DNA of 64,000 nt from Lacipirellulaceae bacterium (GTDB lineage Bacteria > Planctomycetota > Planctomycetia > Pirellulales > Lacipirellulaceae): assembly GCA_040218535.1 (NCBI GenBank), contig JAVJRG010000005.1, positions 2,046,001 through 2,110,000 of the forward strand, read 5' to 3'. The notes under the pieces are model-generated. The model ran no database searches. It was not told the origin of the DNA and saw nothing but the letters and a program-made list of their open reading frames with translations. Positions 43,101 to 53,121 of this stretch are shown in pieces. Each line of letters starts with the position of its first letter. The first letter of the stretch is position 1. The translations under genes were made by a program, and so were the position numbers.

Positions 43101-43421
43101 TTACTCACCTAGCGAGCCAAGTGAAGCGAGGAATTCGCTCATCTCGCCGGCAGCGTGCGAATCTCCTTGCGTGCGAGCGGCTTCGATCCCGTCGCGTAAG
43201 ATTTCGCGAGCGTCGTTGGCTCTGCCAAGTCTAGCGAGCTGCTGGCCCATCATGAAGAACGCCGGGACGTAGGGCGGTTCTTCCCGAGTCAGCTCGACGA
43301 GATTGGAAAGACTTTCGTCATGGTTGCCTTCCTTATCAAGTTCCATTGCCAAGCTGTAGCGCAAAAAAATGTCGCCCGGCTCTTCGGCTAACATCGCTTC
43401 AATTTTTTCGCGTCGCGACAT
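43101..43421 (-). CDS. Small TPR-like protein
   Basis: A 106-residue protein made of two to three tetratricopeptide-like helical hairpins (GDIFLRYSLAMELDKEGNHD, YVPAFFMMGQQLARLGRAND, AREILRDGIEAARTQGDSHA). It has no signal or membrane segment. It resembles a short TPR protein that recurs in planctomycete genomes; function unknown. It ends 34 bases from the convergent PSP1 gene. Confidence 0.8.
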   Translation of the reverse strand: MSRREKIEAMLAEEPGDIFLRYSLAMELDKEGNHDESLSNLVELTREEPPYVPAFFMMGQQLARLGRANDAREILRDGIEAARTQGDSHAAGEMSEFLASLGSLGE

Positions 43422-43456
43422 ACTGTGTAGCTCCCAGGTGGCTCAACTGAAGATAT

Positions 43457-44593
43457 CTAAAAAACGCCCGTGATTTTCAATAGTTGACCGCCCGACAGCT
43501 TCTCGCCCACTTTTCCAAAAGCAGTGACGTAGAGGGTTGTCTTTGACGTAAACACAAGCGAAGTGGGCCGGACAGCTTTGGCGATCAAGACGGGATGGCA
43601 GACCTGATTGCCGTCGATCAATTTTTCGTCGAGTCGATATATACCCCCACCTTCGTCATCATCCCAAGCAAGGTCCGCAGCGTAAAGCTGTCCACTGGGG
43701 CTATAAGACAACGCAGCAACGTCTTTCAAGCTCGCAGGTAAGTCGAGGGCGAGGCGTCCACTGTGCGGGCTTAAAAAGGCGACGCGCGAGTCTCGCCGCT
43801 CACCGCCAAGCTTCCCACATGAACCGACGAGGAGATAGCCAAGATCACTCTGTTCAAGATTCAGAGTGGCCGCGAGCAGATGATCGCAATCGTACAGCTG
43901 ACGAGTGGCCGCGTGCGGCTGGAGGTCAAAGGCCTTGTTTTTGGAGATCGAAGCCTTCAGCAACCAACTACGCTCGGGATCGCCCAGCGAACTGGCAAAC
44001 AGCGCCACGTCCGGCTTCACCACCAGCGAAAAATGCCCTCCCTCGCCCGTCGCGGTTCGCGCGCCAGGCCCAATGGGACCAAGCTCGTAGTCGATATCCG
44101 AGTAGTCGATTGTTGCGTTAAATGGCAATTCCGTCGGCAGGTCGTAGATTCGCAGGCTATCCTTTCCCACTCCTAAACCACCGCTACCGACGACAAGTTT
44201 CGTACGCTTCAAGAACGCCAGCCCGAGCGGTCCGACCTGCAGGCTCTCATCCAACGCCCAGCCGCCCGTGGGAAAGCCTTCGACGACGGTCTGGATCGAT
44301 TGCGGATCGCTGGTATTCAAACGCACTACCCGCGCGGCACCACTCTCGGAGAAGAAAACCTCTTCGGTCTTCGTACCACCTGGACGGACCGCCAATCCGC
44401 AGGGATTGTTGAGGCCGGTGGCGATTGTCTCGACCTTAAAACGCCTCGACTCGTCGCCCAGTTCAACCGCCAAGCATTGGTCAGCAGCGAAAGAAACGAG
44501 CACGACAAGCAGAGAGATTCTGCCCCAGAAAGTCATCAGCAGAAGCGTCGAGTGACTCGCAACGCTTCTCGATTCTCGCACGTGTGACTGCAT
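43457..44593 (-). CDS. Exported beta-propeller-like protein
   Basis: A 378-residue protein. The ATG at 44593 directly follows the leuD stop; the ATG at 44536 gives a tidier signal peptide (MTFWGRISLLVVLVSFAADQ, cleaved near CLA). The body resembles a six- or seven-bladed NHL/glucose-dehydrogenase-type propeller (TGLNNPCGLAVRPGGT, VFFSESGAARVVRLN, VGPLGLAFLKRTKLVVGSGG, AALSYSPSGQLYAADLAWDD, RPTSLVFTSKTTLYVTAFG). No cofactor or catalytic residues are certain. It shares strand with leuCD, but co-transcription looks incidental. Planctomycetes encode many such exported propellers with unknown ligands. Confidence 0.75.
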   Translation of the reverse strand: MQSHVRESRSVASHSTLLLMTFWGRISLLVVLVSFAADQCLAVELGDESRRFKVETIATGLNNPCGLAVRPGGTKTEEVFFSESGAARVVRLNTSDPQSIQTVVEGFPTGGWALDESLQVGPLGLAFLKRTKLVVGSGGLGVGKDSLRIYDLPTELPFNATIDYSDIDYELGPIGPGARTATGEGGHFSLVVKPDVALFASSLGDPERSWLLKASISKNKAFDLQPHAATRQLYDCDHLLAATLNLEQSDLGYLLVGSCGKLGGERRDSRVAFLSPHSGRLALDLPASLKDVAALSYSPSGQLYAADLAWDDDEGGGIYRLDEKLIDGNQVCHPVLIAKAVRPTSLVFTSKTTLYVTAFGKVGEKLSGGQLLKITGVF

Positions 44594-45178
44594 CTACAGT
44601 GCCGCTTCGTAGGCTTCGATTCTCTCAACATGCTCGAGGGTAAGCGCGATGTCATCGAGCCCGTTCATGAGGCAATGCCGACGGAACGGCTCGACTTCGA
44701 ACTTCGCTTCAAAGCCATGTCCATCGGTAACCGTTTGGCTCTCCAAGTCGGCGGTTAGTTCATAGCCTTCGTGCTGGGCCGCTCGTTGGAAGAGCTCCTC
44801 CACTTGCTCTTCGCTCAGTGGAATCGGGAGCATGCCGTTCTTAAAGCAATTGTTGTAAAAGATGTCTGCGAAACTCGGAGCGACGATCACTCGGAAACCG
44901 TAATCCCCCAAAGCCCACGGAGCGTGTTCGCGACTCGAGCCGGAGCCAAAGTTCCGCCGTGCAAGCAACACGCTTGCCCCTTGAGCTTCCGCCTTGTTGA
45001 GTTCGAAGTCCGCATTAGGCGATCCGTCGTCGTTGCGAGCCCAGTCCCAGAAAAGGAATTCTCCGAAACCGGTCCGCTCAATGCGTTTAAGGAATTGTTT
45101 CGGGATGATCTGATCGGTATCGACGTTCGCACGATCGAGTGCAACGACTTTGCCGGTGTGTGTTGTGAAAGGATTCAT
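44594..45178 (-). CDS. leuD: 3-isopropylmalate dehydratase small subunit
   Basis: A 194-residue Leu[21 protein letters not shown] near residue 8 and [20 protein letters not shown] near 72 are diagnostic swivelling-domain motifs. It pairs with LeuC to isomerise 2-isopropylmalate to 3-isopropylmalate in leucine biosynthesis, in the cytoplasm. It lies 54 bases downstream of leuC in the same operon. Length is normal for the family. Confidence 0.96.
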   Translation of the reverse strand: MNPFTTHTGKVVALDRANVDTDQIIPKQFLKRIERTGFGEFLFWDWARNDDGSPNADFELNKAEAQGASVLLARRNFGSGSSREHAPWALGDYGFRVIVAPSFADIFYNNCFKNGMLPIPLSEEQVEELFQRAAQHEGYELTADLESQTVTDGHGFEAKFEVEPFRRHCLMNGLDDIALTLEHVERIEAYEAAL

Positions 45179-45232
45179 TTCGATTGCTTACCTGTTTCTG
45201 AAGACAGACTTGCTACGAGCAAGCTAAGAGAC

Positions 45233-46642
45233 TCAGTTCCAGTCGCGGACGTCAACAAAATGGCCTGAAACCGCGGCAGCGGCAGCCATTTCGGGGGAGA
45301 CCAGATGGGTGCGGCCCCCCTTCCCTTGGCGACCTTCGAAGTTGCGATTGCTTGTCGACGCACACCGTTCGCCAGGGGCGAGCTTATCCGGGTTCATCGC
45401 GAGGCACATGCTGCAGCCTGCCTCTCGCCAATCGAATCCGGCTTCCTTAAAGATTTGGTCGAGCCCCTCCTCCTCCGCTTGCTTCTTCACCTGCCCGCTG
45501 CCGGGCACGACCATCGCGTTGACATTGCTGGCTACTTTGTGACCCTTGGCGATGGCCGCGGCAGCACGAAGGTCCTCGATGCGGGCGTTCGTGCATGAAC
45601 CGATGAACACGCGGTCGAGCTTCACGTCGGTGAGCGACTCACCGCCAGCAAGTCCCATGTACTCGAGGGCCTGCTCAGTGGTCTTCTGCTCGGTCGCGTC
45701 TGTGAAATCAGCAGGCGTGGGGACTTTCGCATCGACGGCCGTGACTTGTCCCGGGTTAGTTCCCCAAGTGACCTGCGGAGCAATGTATGCTGCATCGTAG
45801 ACGAGCGAGTTGTCGTAGGAGGCCCCCTCATCACTGGGTAGTTCACTCCACTTTGCAACCGCCGCTTCAAAATCTGCGGGAACGAACTCCCGACCGCGAA
45901 GATAATCGTAGGTCACCTGATCGGGGGCAATCATCCCCGCACGGGCGCCGGCTTCAATGGACATGTTGCAAACCGTCATGCGGTTTTCCATCGTCAAAGC
46001 CCGAATCGCTTCGCCGGTGTATTCAATGCAGTATCCGGTTCCGCCACTGGTTGTGATCTGTCCGATCAGATAGAGCACGATATCTTTGGCGGTCACGCCG
46101 CGACCGACCTGACCATCAACACGGAGTTCAAGTGTCTTTGGTTTGTATTGCAGGAGCGTCTGGGTGGCGAGGACGTGTTCGACTTCGCTCGTTCCAATTC
46201 CAAAGGCCAGTGCCCCAAAAGCTCCGTGTGTCGAGGTATGGCTATCGCCACAGACGATTGTCATCCCGGGTTGGGTGTAGCCCATTTCTGGGCCAATCAC
46301 ATGGACGATTCCCTGACGCACATCGTTCAAATCGTAGTACTGGACGCCAAACTCCGCACAATTATCTCGCAGGGTATCGATCTGCTGCTTGGAGATCGGA
46401 TCGGCAATCGGCAGACTGCGATCACTGGTCGGAACATTGTGGTCGGCGGTGGCAACGGTACGCTCAGGTCGACGCACCTGCCGACCGGCGAGCCTCAGAC
46501 CCTCAAAAGCTTGCGGGCTGGTGACCTCGTGCACGAGATGCAAGTCGATGTAGAGAATCGTCTGACGGCCCTCTTCGGCGTGGACAACGTGGTTGTCCCA
46601 GATCTTCTCAAACAACGTACGGGGGCGTGGGGTAGCGGACAT
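45233..46642 (-). CDS. leuC: 3-isopropylmalate dehydratase large subunit
   Basis: A 469-residue aconitase-family enzyme from the ATG at 46642, which has GAGG 10 bases upstream; an ATG at 46669 adds nine residues. [20 protein letters not shown] is the N-terminal signature, [20 protein letters not shown] the substrate region. The 4Fe-4S cluster Cys residues are in [17 protein letters not shown] and [20 protein letters not shown]. It acts with LeuD in leucine synthesis. No leader peptide or T-box was seen upstream. Confidence 0.96.
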   Translation of the reverse strand: MSATPRPRTLFEKIWDNHVVHAEEGRQTILYIDLHLVHEVTSPQAFEGLRLAGRQVRRPERTVATADHNVPTSDRSLPIADPISKQQIDTLRDNCAEFGVQYYDLNDVRQGIVHVIGPEMGYTQPGMTIVCGDSHTSTHGAFGALAFGIGTSEVEHVLATQTLLQYKPKTLELRVDGQVGRGVTAKDIVLYLIGQITTSGGTGYCIEYTGEAIRALTMENRMTVCNMSIEAGARAGMIAPDQVTYDYLRGREFVPADFEAAVAKWSELPSDEGASYDNSLVYDAAYIAPQVTWGTNPGQVTAVDAKVPTPADFTDATEQKTTEQALEYMGLAGGESLTDVKLDRVFIGSCTNARIEDLRAAAAIAKGHKVASNVNAMVVPGSGQVKKQAEEEGLDQIFKEAGFDWREAGCSMCLAMNPDKLAPGERCASTSNRNFEGRQGKGGRTHLVSPEMAAAAAVSGHFVDVRDWN

Positions 46643-46813
46643 ATCTCTAGGCCTCAAATCAACTGTCATTGCGAGCTAACGACTACTGCCTGTGCCGTAG
46701 TGTTGTAGCGAGCCCTGCATTCTACGAAGAACTCAAGGCTCGCGAAAGCCGCTCTCTACGGCGAGCTAATCACTAGAAGAGAGCCGCGTCGCAAGGTGAG
46801 GTTCGCCGGATGA

Positions 46814-48514
46814 TCAGACCGCTGCCAATTCTTGCACCTGCTTGGCGAGTGCTTTCCGCTTCGGACAGCCATAATCTCGCCACCAATCGGCTGCATCTGC
46901 AACGGTCCAGGTGGGCTCGCTCGGCACATCTTCCAGGGCGGCAAGTAGAGACTGCACATCCTGAAAACGGTCCTCGGGCTGTTTTTCTAAACAGCGGAGG
47001 ATGACTTCTTCCAGCTCGATAGGAAGCTCGGGGCGGACTTCACGCGGAGGGACGGGGTTTTCCGACGCATGGGCAACCATGACCCGCAACGGTTGCTCGT
47101 ACTCAAAAAGTGGCTTGCCAGTCGCCATGTAGTACATCACGGCACCTAAGGAGTAGATGTCGCTCCGCTCATCAACGTTAGGGCTGCCGGTGGACTGCTC
47201 AGGAGACATAAACAGCGGTGAGCCGGTAATCGCCCCCGCGGCAGTCAGCCCTGAATCATTCAAATCACTGGTGGGTTTGGCCAGACCAAAGTCAAGCAGC
47301 TTAGCCACGTCGAAACGGCCACCTCGATACGCACAGTAAATGTTCGCCGGTTTGATATCACGATGCACCAGACCTTGCTCGTGGGCCTCACCGAGTGCTT
47401 CGGCCACTTGATTCATCAAGTAAACGATTCGTGACGGTGGAAGTGCACCATGGATCTCGATGAGTTCTCCCAGGTTATGCCCGGGAAGAAACTCCATCAC
47501 ATAGTAAAAGGTGCCATCTTCTGTGCGACCGTAATCATAAATGTCGATCGAATTCCAATGCGAGAGCTTGGCCGTTGCACGCACCTCGCGCTCAAACCTC
47601 GCCAAGACCTGCGGATCGCCCGCCTTCTCAGGACGAATGACTTTGATTGCACAGGGGCGCTTCATCATTTCGTGCTCAGCCAAATAGACCTCGCCCATGC
47701 CGCCAGAACCGAGCATTTGCTTGAGACGGTATTGGCCCAACTGCTTGGCGACGAACGCTTCACGTCGTAAAGTGCCGATGGTATGCACCCCCACGACGGC
47801 AACCAGAGACGTCAGCACCGCCATGATGGCATGCTCGGTAAAGACGCCCCGGAAAGCTTGCATGCGGGCGAGCTCCATGAACTCGGGCGATTGAGCGGCA
47901 ACGATACCAAGCACAACGAGTGGTGCTACCGCAAGCGAGCCAACGACGGCTGCTGCCCGCTGCCAAGTGTTGGGGATAAACAGGGCATAGCAGAAGATCA
48001 GAAACTCCCACGGCCCGAAAATGCTCGGCACATGGGTGTGTCCAGCAAGAGCCGTTGCACTAAGCTGCAGACGCTCGTAGCTCAGAATAAAGAAGAACAC
48101 GGCTGAGCTCGCCAGAATCAGTAGCTCAGCGATTCTCAACGATTTCAAGCAGAGATCGCATTTCGCACAAAGCTTCCAGGCACATAAGCCCGTTACGACC
48201 GTCGCACTGATGTGAGCATATAACGTCGTGAGTGAACCTGTCTCGCCAAAGCCGCCTTTGGGAACCATCAACACACGCCACAGCAGAAAAGTGGCAAACC
48301 CGCCACATAAGACCACCGCCAGGATACGCAGCCGACGTCGCAAGAGCGAACGCGTTTCGCCCGACATCTGCGGACCCGTTTCAGCAACAAGCGCTACGCG
48401 CCGGCGAGCCGATTGAAGCAGGCTATCGTCTTGTTGACCGGCAGACTGATCTAACAGCGCCTGATTGGGCTGCTTGATGATGGTTTCGTCATTACTGCCA
48501 GGTTGCTCAGGCAT
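46814..48514 (-). CDS. Membrane serine/threonine protein kinase
   Basis: A 566-residue kinase with an unusual order: about six membrane helices first (residues 70-245; LAVVLCGGFATFLLWRVLMV, ISATVVTGLCAWKLCAKC), then the kinase domain (about 262-530). Kinase motifs are the Gly loop LGSGGMGEVYLAEHE, Lys in PCAIKVI, catalytic HRDIKPANIYC, DFG in KLLDFGLAKP and SPLFMSPEQ. All catalytic residues are present, so it should be active. The Cys pairs in LCAKCDLCLKS near residue 110 are notable. Planctomycetes carry many Hanks-type kinases; the input may come from the membrane part. It is probably monocistronic. Confidence 0.93.
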   Translation of the reverse strand: MPEQPGSNDETIIKQPNQALLDQSAGQQDDSLLQSARRRVALVAETGPQMSGETRSLLRRRLRILAVVLCGGFATFLLWRVLMVPKGGFGETGSLTTLYAHISATVVTGLCAWKLCAKCDLCLKSLRIAELLILASSAVFFFILSYERLQLSATALAGHTHVPSIFGPWEFLIFCYALFIPNTWQRAAAVVGSLAVAPLVVLGIVAAQSPEFMELARMQAFRGVFTEHAIMAVLTSLVAVVGVHTIGTLRREAFVAKQLGQYRLKQMLGSGGMGEVYLAEHEMMKRPCAIKVIRPEKAGDPQVLARFEREVRATAKLSHWNSIDIYDYGRTEDGTFYYVMEFLPGHNLGELIEIHGALPPSRIVYLMNQVAEALGEAHEQGLVHRDIKPANIYCAYRGGRFDVAKLLDFGLAKPTSDLNDSGLTAAGAITGSPLFMSPEQSTGSPNVDERSDIYSLGAVMYYMATGKPLFEYEQPLRVMVAHASENPVPPREVRPELPIELEEVILRCLEKQPEDRFQDVQSLLAALEDVPSEPTWTVADAADWWRDYGCPKRKALAKQVQELAAV

Positions 48515-48584
48515 GAGGGACTCAGATCTTGAAGAACTACTATTCGCTTCTAATCCAAAATTGCCGACGTACTTACTCTTGCCA

Positions 48585-50324
48585 TCAGCGATTTACTACC
48601 TCACCACCATCCTTGGTTAGCATGGCCTTGAACATGCCAAGATCAATATCCGAAGAGATAAATTGAACGCTACCGTCTGCGAACGCTGACAGAAATCCCA
48701 TTGGGTGAACGGCTCCATCAAGACCTCCCAAAACGTTTTGCGGATTCATTTTCCAATCGGCGGGCTTCGTCCATTCAACCGCTGCGGTACTGTCGACTTG
48801 CAATACTGCAATGGTATTCGACAATCCATCGGTGATTCTACGAAGTCTCATCCCCTCAGCACTTCCATCGAAGATAGAATCTTCAGCGACGGGCAACAGG
48901 TAATGAGTCTTCCCTTCTTTCGGGTCTAGCGGAGCACTTGGCTCTGAAAAAACCGCTGGCATCTGCTCGATAAGCCGCTTGTTGTTTTCGCTATCCCACG
49001 GCTCGTCGAGATTGAAGCGGTCGTAGAGAGCTTGCTCCTCCAGGAATGGCAGAATCATGACTCGCCAACTGAGTAAAGCTTTCCCTTCATCATTGTAAAT
49101 CGCATTTGGGGGGAAGTGCCCATGAGTAGCTTCGTAATTAAGTAGTGCGAGCATGATCTGCTTCAGATTATTCATGGACTGGTTTCGCCGAGCCGCCTCA
49201 CGTGCTGCCTGTACCGCTGGCAACAGCAGGGCGACAAGAATGCCGGTCGTCGCAACGTAGGTTAACTGAGCGTTAGCTCCCGCTTTGGACGGGTCGACCT
49301 CGAAGAGGATGATCCGTGCCCCCTCCTGAGCGAACTGGATGCTTTCGTCCATCTTCTTCAGCATCCGTTGTTGATACCTTCCTCCCGCTTGCTCAACCGG
49401 GTCGTCCGAAGCGAGTGCCCGGACGATCTCGCCCTGTGCTTTTTGGCGGATCATTTCCTTTTTTGATTCCACCATCGCAAGCAGTTCTTCAGCGGCATCC
49501 TCGTCGTTGGCGGTGATGATAAAATTGGTGAGACTCTGGTTCGAAAAGTTCACACGCAATTCGATCTGGCTGATCAAGTCGGGTAGCTTTCTTAGATCTT
49601 CCAACTCCGGCGGTAGGTCGGCTTGTGCCATGCCCATGTTGATCAAGGGGCGAAGCGTCGCTGTGTTAATCATGACGAACAGGTCATCGCCCTTTGTGGC
49701 AGCAGCCACCTTAGCAGCTAAGGGTCCAACACCGTTCAGTCGAACCGGCTTCGTCAATTCTTGCATGGAATAGTCAGGCGTGAGCAAGAATGACTTCGCG
49801 TCAGGCTGAATAATACTGGGGGCCATGAACTCCTGACTCTTCCAATACTCCTTACCATTGACTTCACCCATCACGGTGTGGCGGGTTAATTCTTCCGATT
49901 GCAGATTTGCCGCTTCGGTGAAGCGGACCAAAGCAGTGTAGTTCGGAGGTCCGTTCGTTGGCGGTGATACCGAAATGACAATTTGGTCGGACTTCAGCGG
50001 GTCGAGGCCCGTCTCCTTGACCATCGCCGCCTGGATGACTTCGGTCGGCGCCATCTCCATCACTTGCGAGTTCAGAACCTGTCCCGGGCGTGCAACGATA
50101 ACTACCGCGGCGTCGGATAGGACGTAGGATAGATCGAATTCCGAAGCAGGTGCTAAAGGCTTCTTGGCTAAGAGTGTGGTGTCTGAATTGGTACGAGACT
50201 TCACCGCGTCCTGAGCAATCACTGATGCGGCTGGACCGCCGATCATGACGGCCATCAGCAGAAGACAGATAACCTGGTGAAGAAAACGACCCGGGCGAGG
50301 CAACAGAGGATAAGAAGCACGCAT
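48585..50324 (-). CDS. DUF1559 protein with long N-terminal periplasmic domain
   Basis: A 579-residue protein from the ATG at 50324, which has a strong AGGAG; longer in-frame starts lack this. A signal peptide (QVICLLLMAVMIGGPAASVI) is followed by about 300 residues of an uncharacterised domain (ILFEVDPSKAGANAQLTYVA at its end). The pseudopilin-like helix is therefore internal: [20 protein letters not shown] near residue 355, lacking the usual GFTLVE start. The DUF1559 fold follows (MILPFLEEQALYDRFNLDEP), ending with VLGGLDGAVHPMGFLSAFAD. It is a variant of the family in which the first domain lies outside the membrane helix. Function is unknown. Confidence 0.85.
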   Translation of the reverse strand: MRASYPLLPRPGRFLHQVICLLLMAVMIGGPAASVIAQDAVKSRTNSDTTLLAKKPLAPASEFDLSYVLSDAAVVIVARPGQVLNSQVMEMAPTEVIQAAMVKETGLDPLKSDQIVISVSPPTNGPPNYTALVRFTEAANLQSEELTRHTVMGEVNGKEYWKSQEFMAPSIIQPDAKSFLLTPDYSMQELTKPVRLNGVGPLAAKVAAATKGDDLFVMINTATLRPLINMGMAQADLPPELEDLRKLPDLISQIELRVNFSNQSLTNFIITANDEDAAEELLAMVESKKEMIRQKAQGEIVRALASDDPVEQAGGRYQQRMLKKMDESIQFAQEGARIILFEVDPSKAGANAQLTYVATTGILVALLLPAVQAAREAARRNQSMNNLKQIMLALLNYEATHGHFPPNAIYNDEGKALLSWRVMILPFLEEQALYDRFNLDEPWDSENNKRLIEQMPAVFSEPSAPLDPKEGKTHYLLPVAEDSIFDGSAEGMRLRRITDGLSNTIAVLQVDSTAAVEWTKPADWKMNPQNVLGGLDGAVHPMGFLSAFADGSVQFISSDIDLGMFKAMLTKDGGEVVNR

Positions 50325-50461
50325 GGTGGAACTCCTGCAGAGTTGAGAAGGGACGCCACAGCATGCGGCATTCCGCTTCTTCCAGCGTACCCCTGCTACC
50401 CTGACGGCGTCAATCTGCCGAGCTTCCTGCGAACGCCTAATTCGTCGATTTCGCGTTAGGC

Positions 50462-51940
50462 CTATTTCGCATTGGGATTGGGCGTAGGCATCTTCGCTTC
50501 GACAGATTGCTGCCAATTCTCAAGTTGCATGGCTAAGCGTTCCGCAACATCCGGATGTTGATCAGCGAGATTGTGTTTCTCGCCCAGGTCGTTCGCCAAA
50601 TCGAAGAGTTCCCGTCTGCCATCTTCGAACCAGTGAATCAGCTTCCAATGACCCTCGCGAATTGCTGCCCCCGGCGCACCGCCTTGATTGCCGTAGTGGG
50701 GGTAGTGCCAAAAGGATGCTTCGCGTTCAAACTCATCACCTGTCAAAACAGGGCTGAAGTCAGAACCATCGATCTCACTGAGGTCCTCCGCTCCGGAGCC
50801 TGTCAGCGTCAGCAGTGCCGGGAAGTAGTCCGTACTTGTGACAACCGCTTGCGAGGTTTCTCCAGCGACTTCTGAACCGGGGACGCGGACGATCAACGGC
50901 ACGCGAATTCCCCCTTCGTATAGCCAGCCTTTCCCAGCTCGCAGCGGCCGATTACTCGTGGGAGAACCTTCAGCCGTACTCAGCCCGCCATTGTCCGAAG
51001 TAAAAATGACGATGGTATTGTCTTCGAGGCCTTGGTCGTGCAAGCCCTGCAGGACTCTTCCGACAGCCAAGTCCATCGCCTCGACCATCCCCGCGTAGAC
51101 GGCGTGGTCTTGGACTTCGCGATTCTGCCGCTCGCCTTCTGGGATAAAACGCTCCGTCGCAAGTTCGAGTTGAGTTCGTTTCTCCTCGTACTTCGCTTTC
51201 AAATCATCCCGAGCAATCAGCGGGGTGTGCACTGAGTAGAACGAAAGCATCGCAAAGAAAGGTTTCCCCTTGCAGTCTTTCATGAAATCAACCGTCTCTC
51301 GAGCGAGCCGATCGGGCAGATGCTCACCCGGAGGACCGTCTTCCAGACGTGGATTTCCGTAAGGAACAAAATACTTGCCCGGGCCGTAAGGGCCGCCCCG
51401 TTCCCAACCACCTTTATTGATTTGATACCCGTGATCTTCCGGCCAACTTCCTTTGGGCCCCAAGTGCCACTTGCCCGCGAAAAAGGTTTGGTAGCCGGCA
51501 TTTTGAAAAAGTTCGGCAAGGGTTGTTTCACTCTCCGGCAGTCGCTCAACATAAGGTGCCGGCAAGAGGGGTTTATCTCGCGTCCAATGCTTGCTCATGC
51601 GGTTAGGTTGTGGTGCTCCGAACCAATCGGTTGTATCCATTCTCGCAGGATACATGCCCGTTTGGATCGCAGCACGCGTCGGCGAACAGACAGGGCACGC
51701 GGCGTAGGCGTCAGTGAATCGGACCCCTTCTGCGGCCAAGCCATCAAGGTGGGGCGTTTCGTAGAAGGTGCTGCCGTAGCAACTGAGGTCTGTCCAGCCG
51801 AGGTCATCGGCCACAATCAACAGGACATTCGGTCTCGACTCTTGGGCTATGCCTAGAGGTACTGCGAGGTAGAAAGCATTCGTGATGAGAAATGAAAGTA
51901 AGAATGTGCTTTGGACTGGTTGCATAGGCTTCACTGTCAT
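50462..51940 (-). CDS. Arylsulfatase A-like sulfatase (S1), secreted
   Basis: A 492-residue sulfatase starting at the ATG at 51940, which overlaps the upstream stop by four bases (ATGA). The signal peptide is FLLSFLITNAFYLAVPLGIA. VADDLGWTDLSCYG gives the metal Asp pair, and Cys85 in CPVCSPTRAAIQTGMYPARM is the formylglycine residue. FAGKWHLGPKGSW and FTSDNGGLSTAEG complete the site. It lies 30 kb from the sulfatase row and shares an operon with the cyclase-like gene and glnS instead, so it probably has a different substrate. Exported enzyme. Confidence 0.93.
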   Translation of the reverse strand: MTVKPMQPVQSTFLLSFLITNAFYLAVPLGIAQESRPNVLLIVADDLGWTDLSCYGSTFYETPHLDGLAAEGVRFTDAYAACPVCSPTRAAIQTGMYPARMDTTDWFGAPQPNRMSKHWTRDKPLLPAPYVERLPESETTLAELFQNAGYQTFFAGKWHLGPKGSWPEDHGYQINKGGWERGGPYGPGKYFVPYGNPRLEDGPPGEHLPDRLARETVDFMKDCKGKPFFAMLSFYSVHTPLIARDDLKAKYEEKRTQLELATERFIPEGERQNREVQDHAVYAGMVEAMDLAVGRVLQGLHDQGLEDNTIVIFTSDNGGLSTAEGSPTSNRPLRAGKGWLYEGGIRVPLIVRVPGSEVAGETSQAVVTSTDYFPALLTLTGSGAEDLSEIDGSDFSPVLTGDEFEREASFWHYPHYGNQGGAPGAAIREGHWKLIHWFEDGRRELFDLANDLGEKHNLADQHPDVAERLAMQLENWQQSVEAKMPTPNPNAK

Positions 51941-53106
51941 CGTTGGTAAATCGGCAGGAGTTGGTAGCCTGTTGTGAGAGCTAGTATAGACATCGAAGTG
52001 GGATAGCAAGGACCAAAGTCGGCGGTTGTGTCGTGCTGCGAGAGCCAAGAACCGTCCCGCTGCTGCCCGCGAACAATCCCCATTGCGAGAGAAGGGTAAT
52101 ACTCCTTCCAGTAATGCCCTCCCATTTGAGCCATCGCCTGCGACGAATAATAGGCCGCGTAGGAAAAACGTTCCAAATCATCGTAACGTCGACTCGGGTG
52201 GGCGAGCAACCAATCGGCGGCGTCTTGGCAGAGCGGATCGTCCGCCGCACCGCCCAAAGCAAGCGTGAGCAAACCGCAGCCTGTCATGGGATGGTTCGCC
52301 ATGTGTGTCCCCTCAGCGAAGTAAGAAAAGGCACCGCGCCTGCGGTTCCGATCTCCCAGTGGAACGTGGCATCGCCGCACGTAGGCGACCGCCTCTTCAG
52401 CGAATTCTTGCCTGACTTCGAAGCCAGCATTCAGAGCAGAGCGATAAAACATCAGATGCCAAGCCGTAACCGATAAGTCAGACTCGAAGTCAGCTCCCTC
52501 GGTACTGCGTCGAATGTATCGCCAGCCACCGACGTCCTGAGGACGTGGCTTTCTCTTGGTTTGTAACTGCCGTGTTCTAGCAATCGCACGCTCGATGGCT
52601 GACCGTAGTCGCTCGTCGCGACGCTCAGGGTTCATACCATAAGCTTCGCTGAGCATCACGCCAGCGATCGCGTGGTTATAGGTAGCTGTATGTGACGGTC
52701 GCCGTCGCACGTGAACTGCTTCGGGCCGTTTGTAGCTGAAGAGCCCATCTTCGAGCTGACAAGACAAGACGAACTCAACCGCTCGCTGCAGTTGCTTGCC
52801 ATAAGGACCAGTACCTGGCTGATGTCCGCGCGACATGAATGCCAACAAAGCCAGCGCGGTGATTCCTGGCTGGCCCGCTGGCCGAGCAGAGTAGAACTCG
52901 CCCTGGTTGCCTTGCTTGGCAAGTAACCACTCAAGCCCGCGATCGACGGATGCGTCGAGCTGATTCCATTGGGCTTCAGTGAGGGCATTCGCGAGTGGTT
53001 CACGCGAAGGGCCTTGGGCACGAGCGAGCTGCAATGAACAACTTCCCAGAAATGGAAAAGTGAAAGCGAGAGCCAACCACTTTCTTGAGTTACCTCGCAT
53101 TATCAT
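51937..53106 (-). CDS. Exported terpene-cyclase/prenyltransferase-like alpha-barrel protein
   Basis: A 389-residue protein with a signal peptide (WLALAFTFPFLGSCSLQLAR) and an (alpha/alpha)6-type fold built from prenyltransferase/squalene-oxidase repeats: DRGLEWLLAKQGNQGEFYSA, GITALALLAFMSRGHQP, AVEFVLSCQLEDGLFSYK, SDLSVTAWHLMFYRSA and GMVRGQQRDGSWLS-like text near the C-terminus. It lacks a clear DxDD cyclase motif, and the export signal argues against a lipid cyclase in the cytoplasm. Planctomycetes encode many such proteins of unknown role. The four-base overlap with the sulfatase suggests coordinated production. Confidence 0.8.
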   Translation of the reverse strand: MIMRGNSRKWLALAFTFPFLGSCSLQLARAQGPSREPLANALTEAQWNQLDASVDRGLEWLLAKQGNQGEFYSARPAGQPGITALALLAFMSRGHQPGTGPYGKQLQRAVEFVLSCQLEDGLFSYKRPEAVHVRRRPSHTATYNHAIAGVMLSEAYGMNPERRDERLRSAIERAIARTRQLQTKRKPRPQDVGGWRYIRRSTEGADFESDLSVTAWHLMFYRSALNAGFEVRQEFAEEAVAYVRRCHVPLGDRNRRRGAFSYFAEGTHMANHPMTGCGLLTLALGGAADDPLCQDAADWLLAHPSRRYDDLERFSYAAYYSSQAMAQMGGHYWKEYYPSLAMGIVRGQQRDGSWLSQHDTTADFGPCYPTSMSILALTTGYQLLPIYQR

Positions 53107-53121
53107 CTCGCTTGCTTTGAG

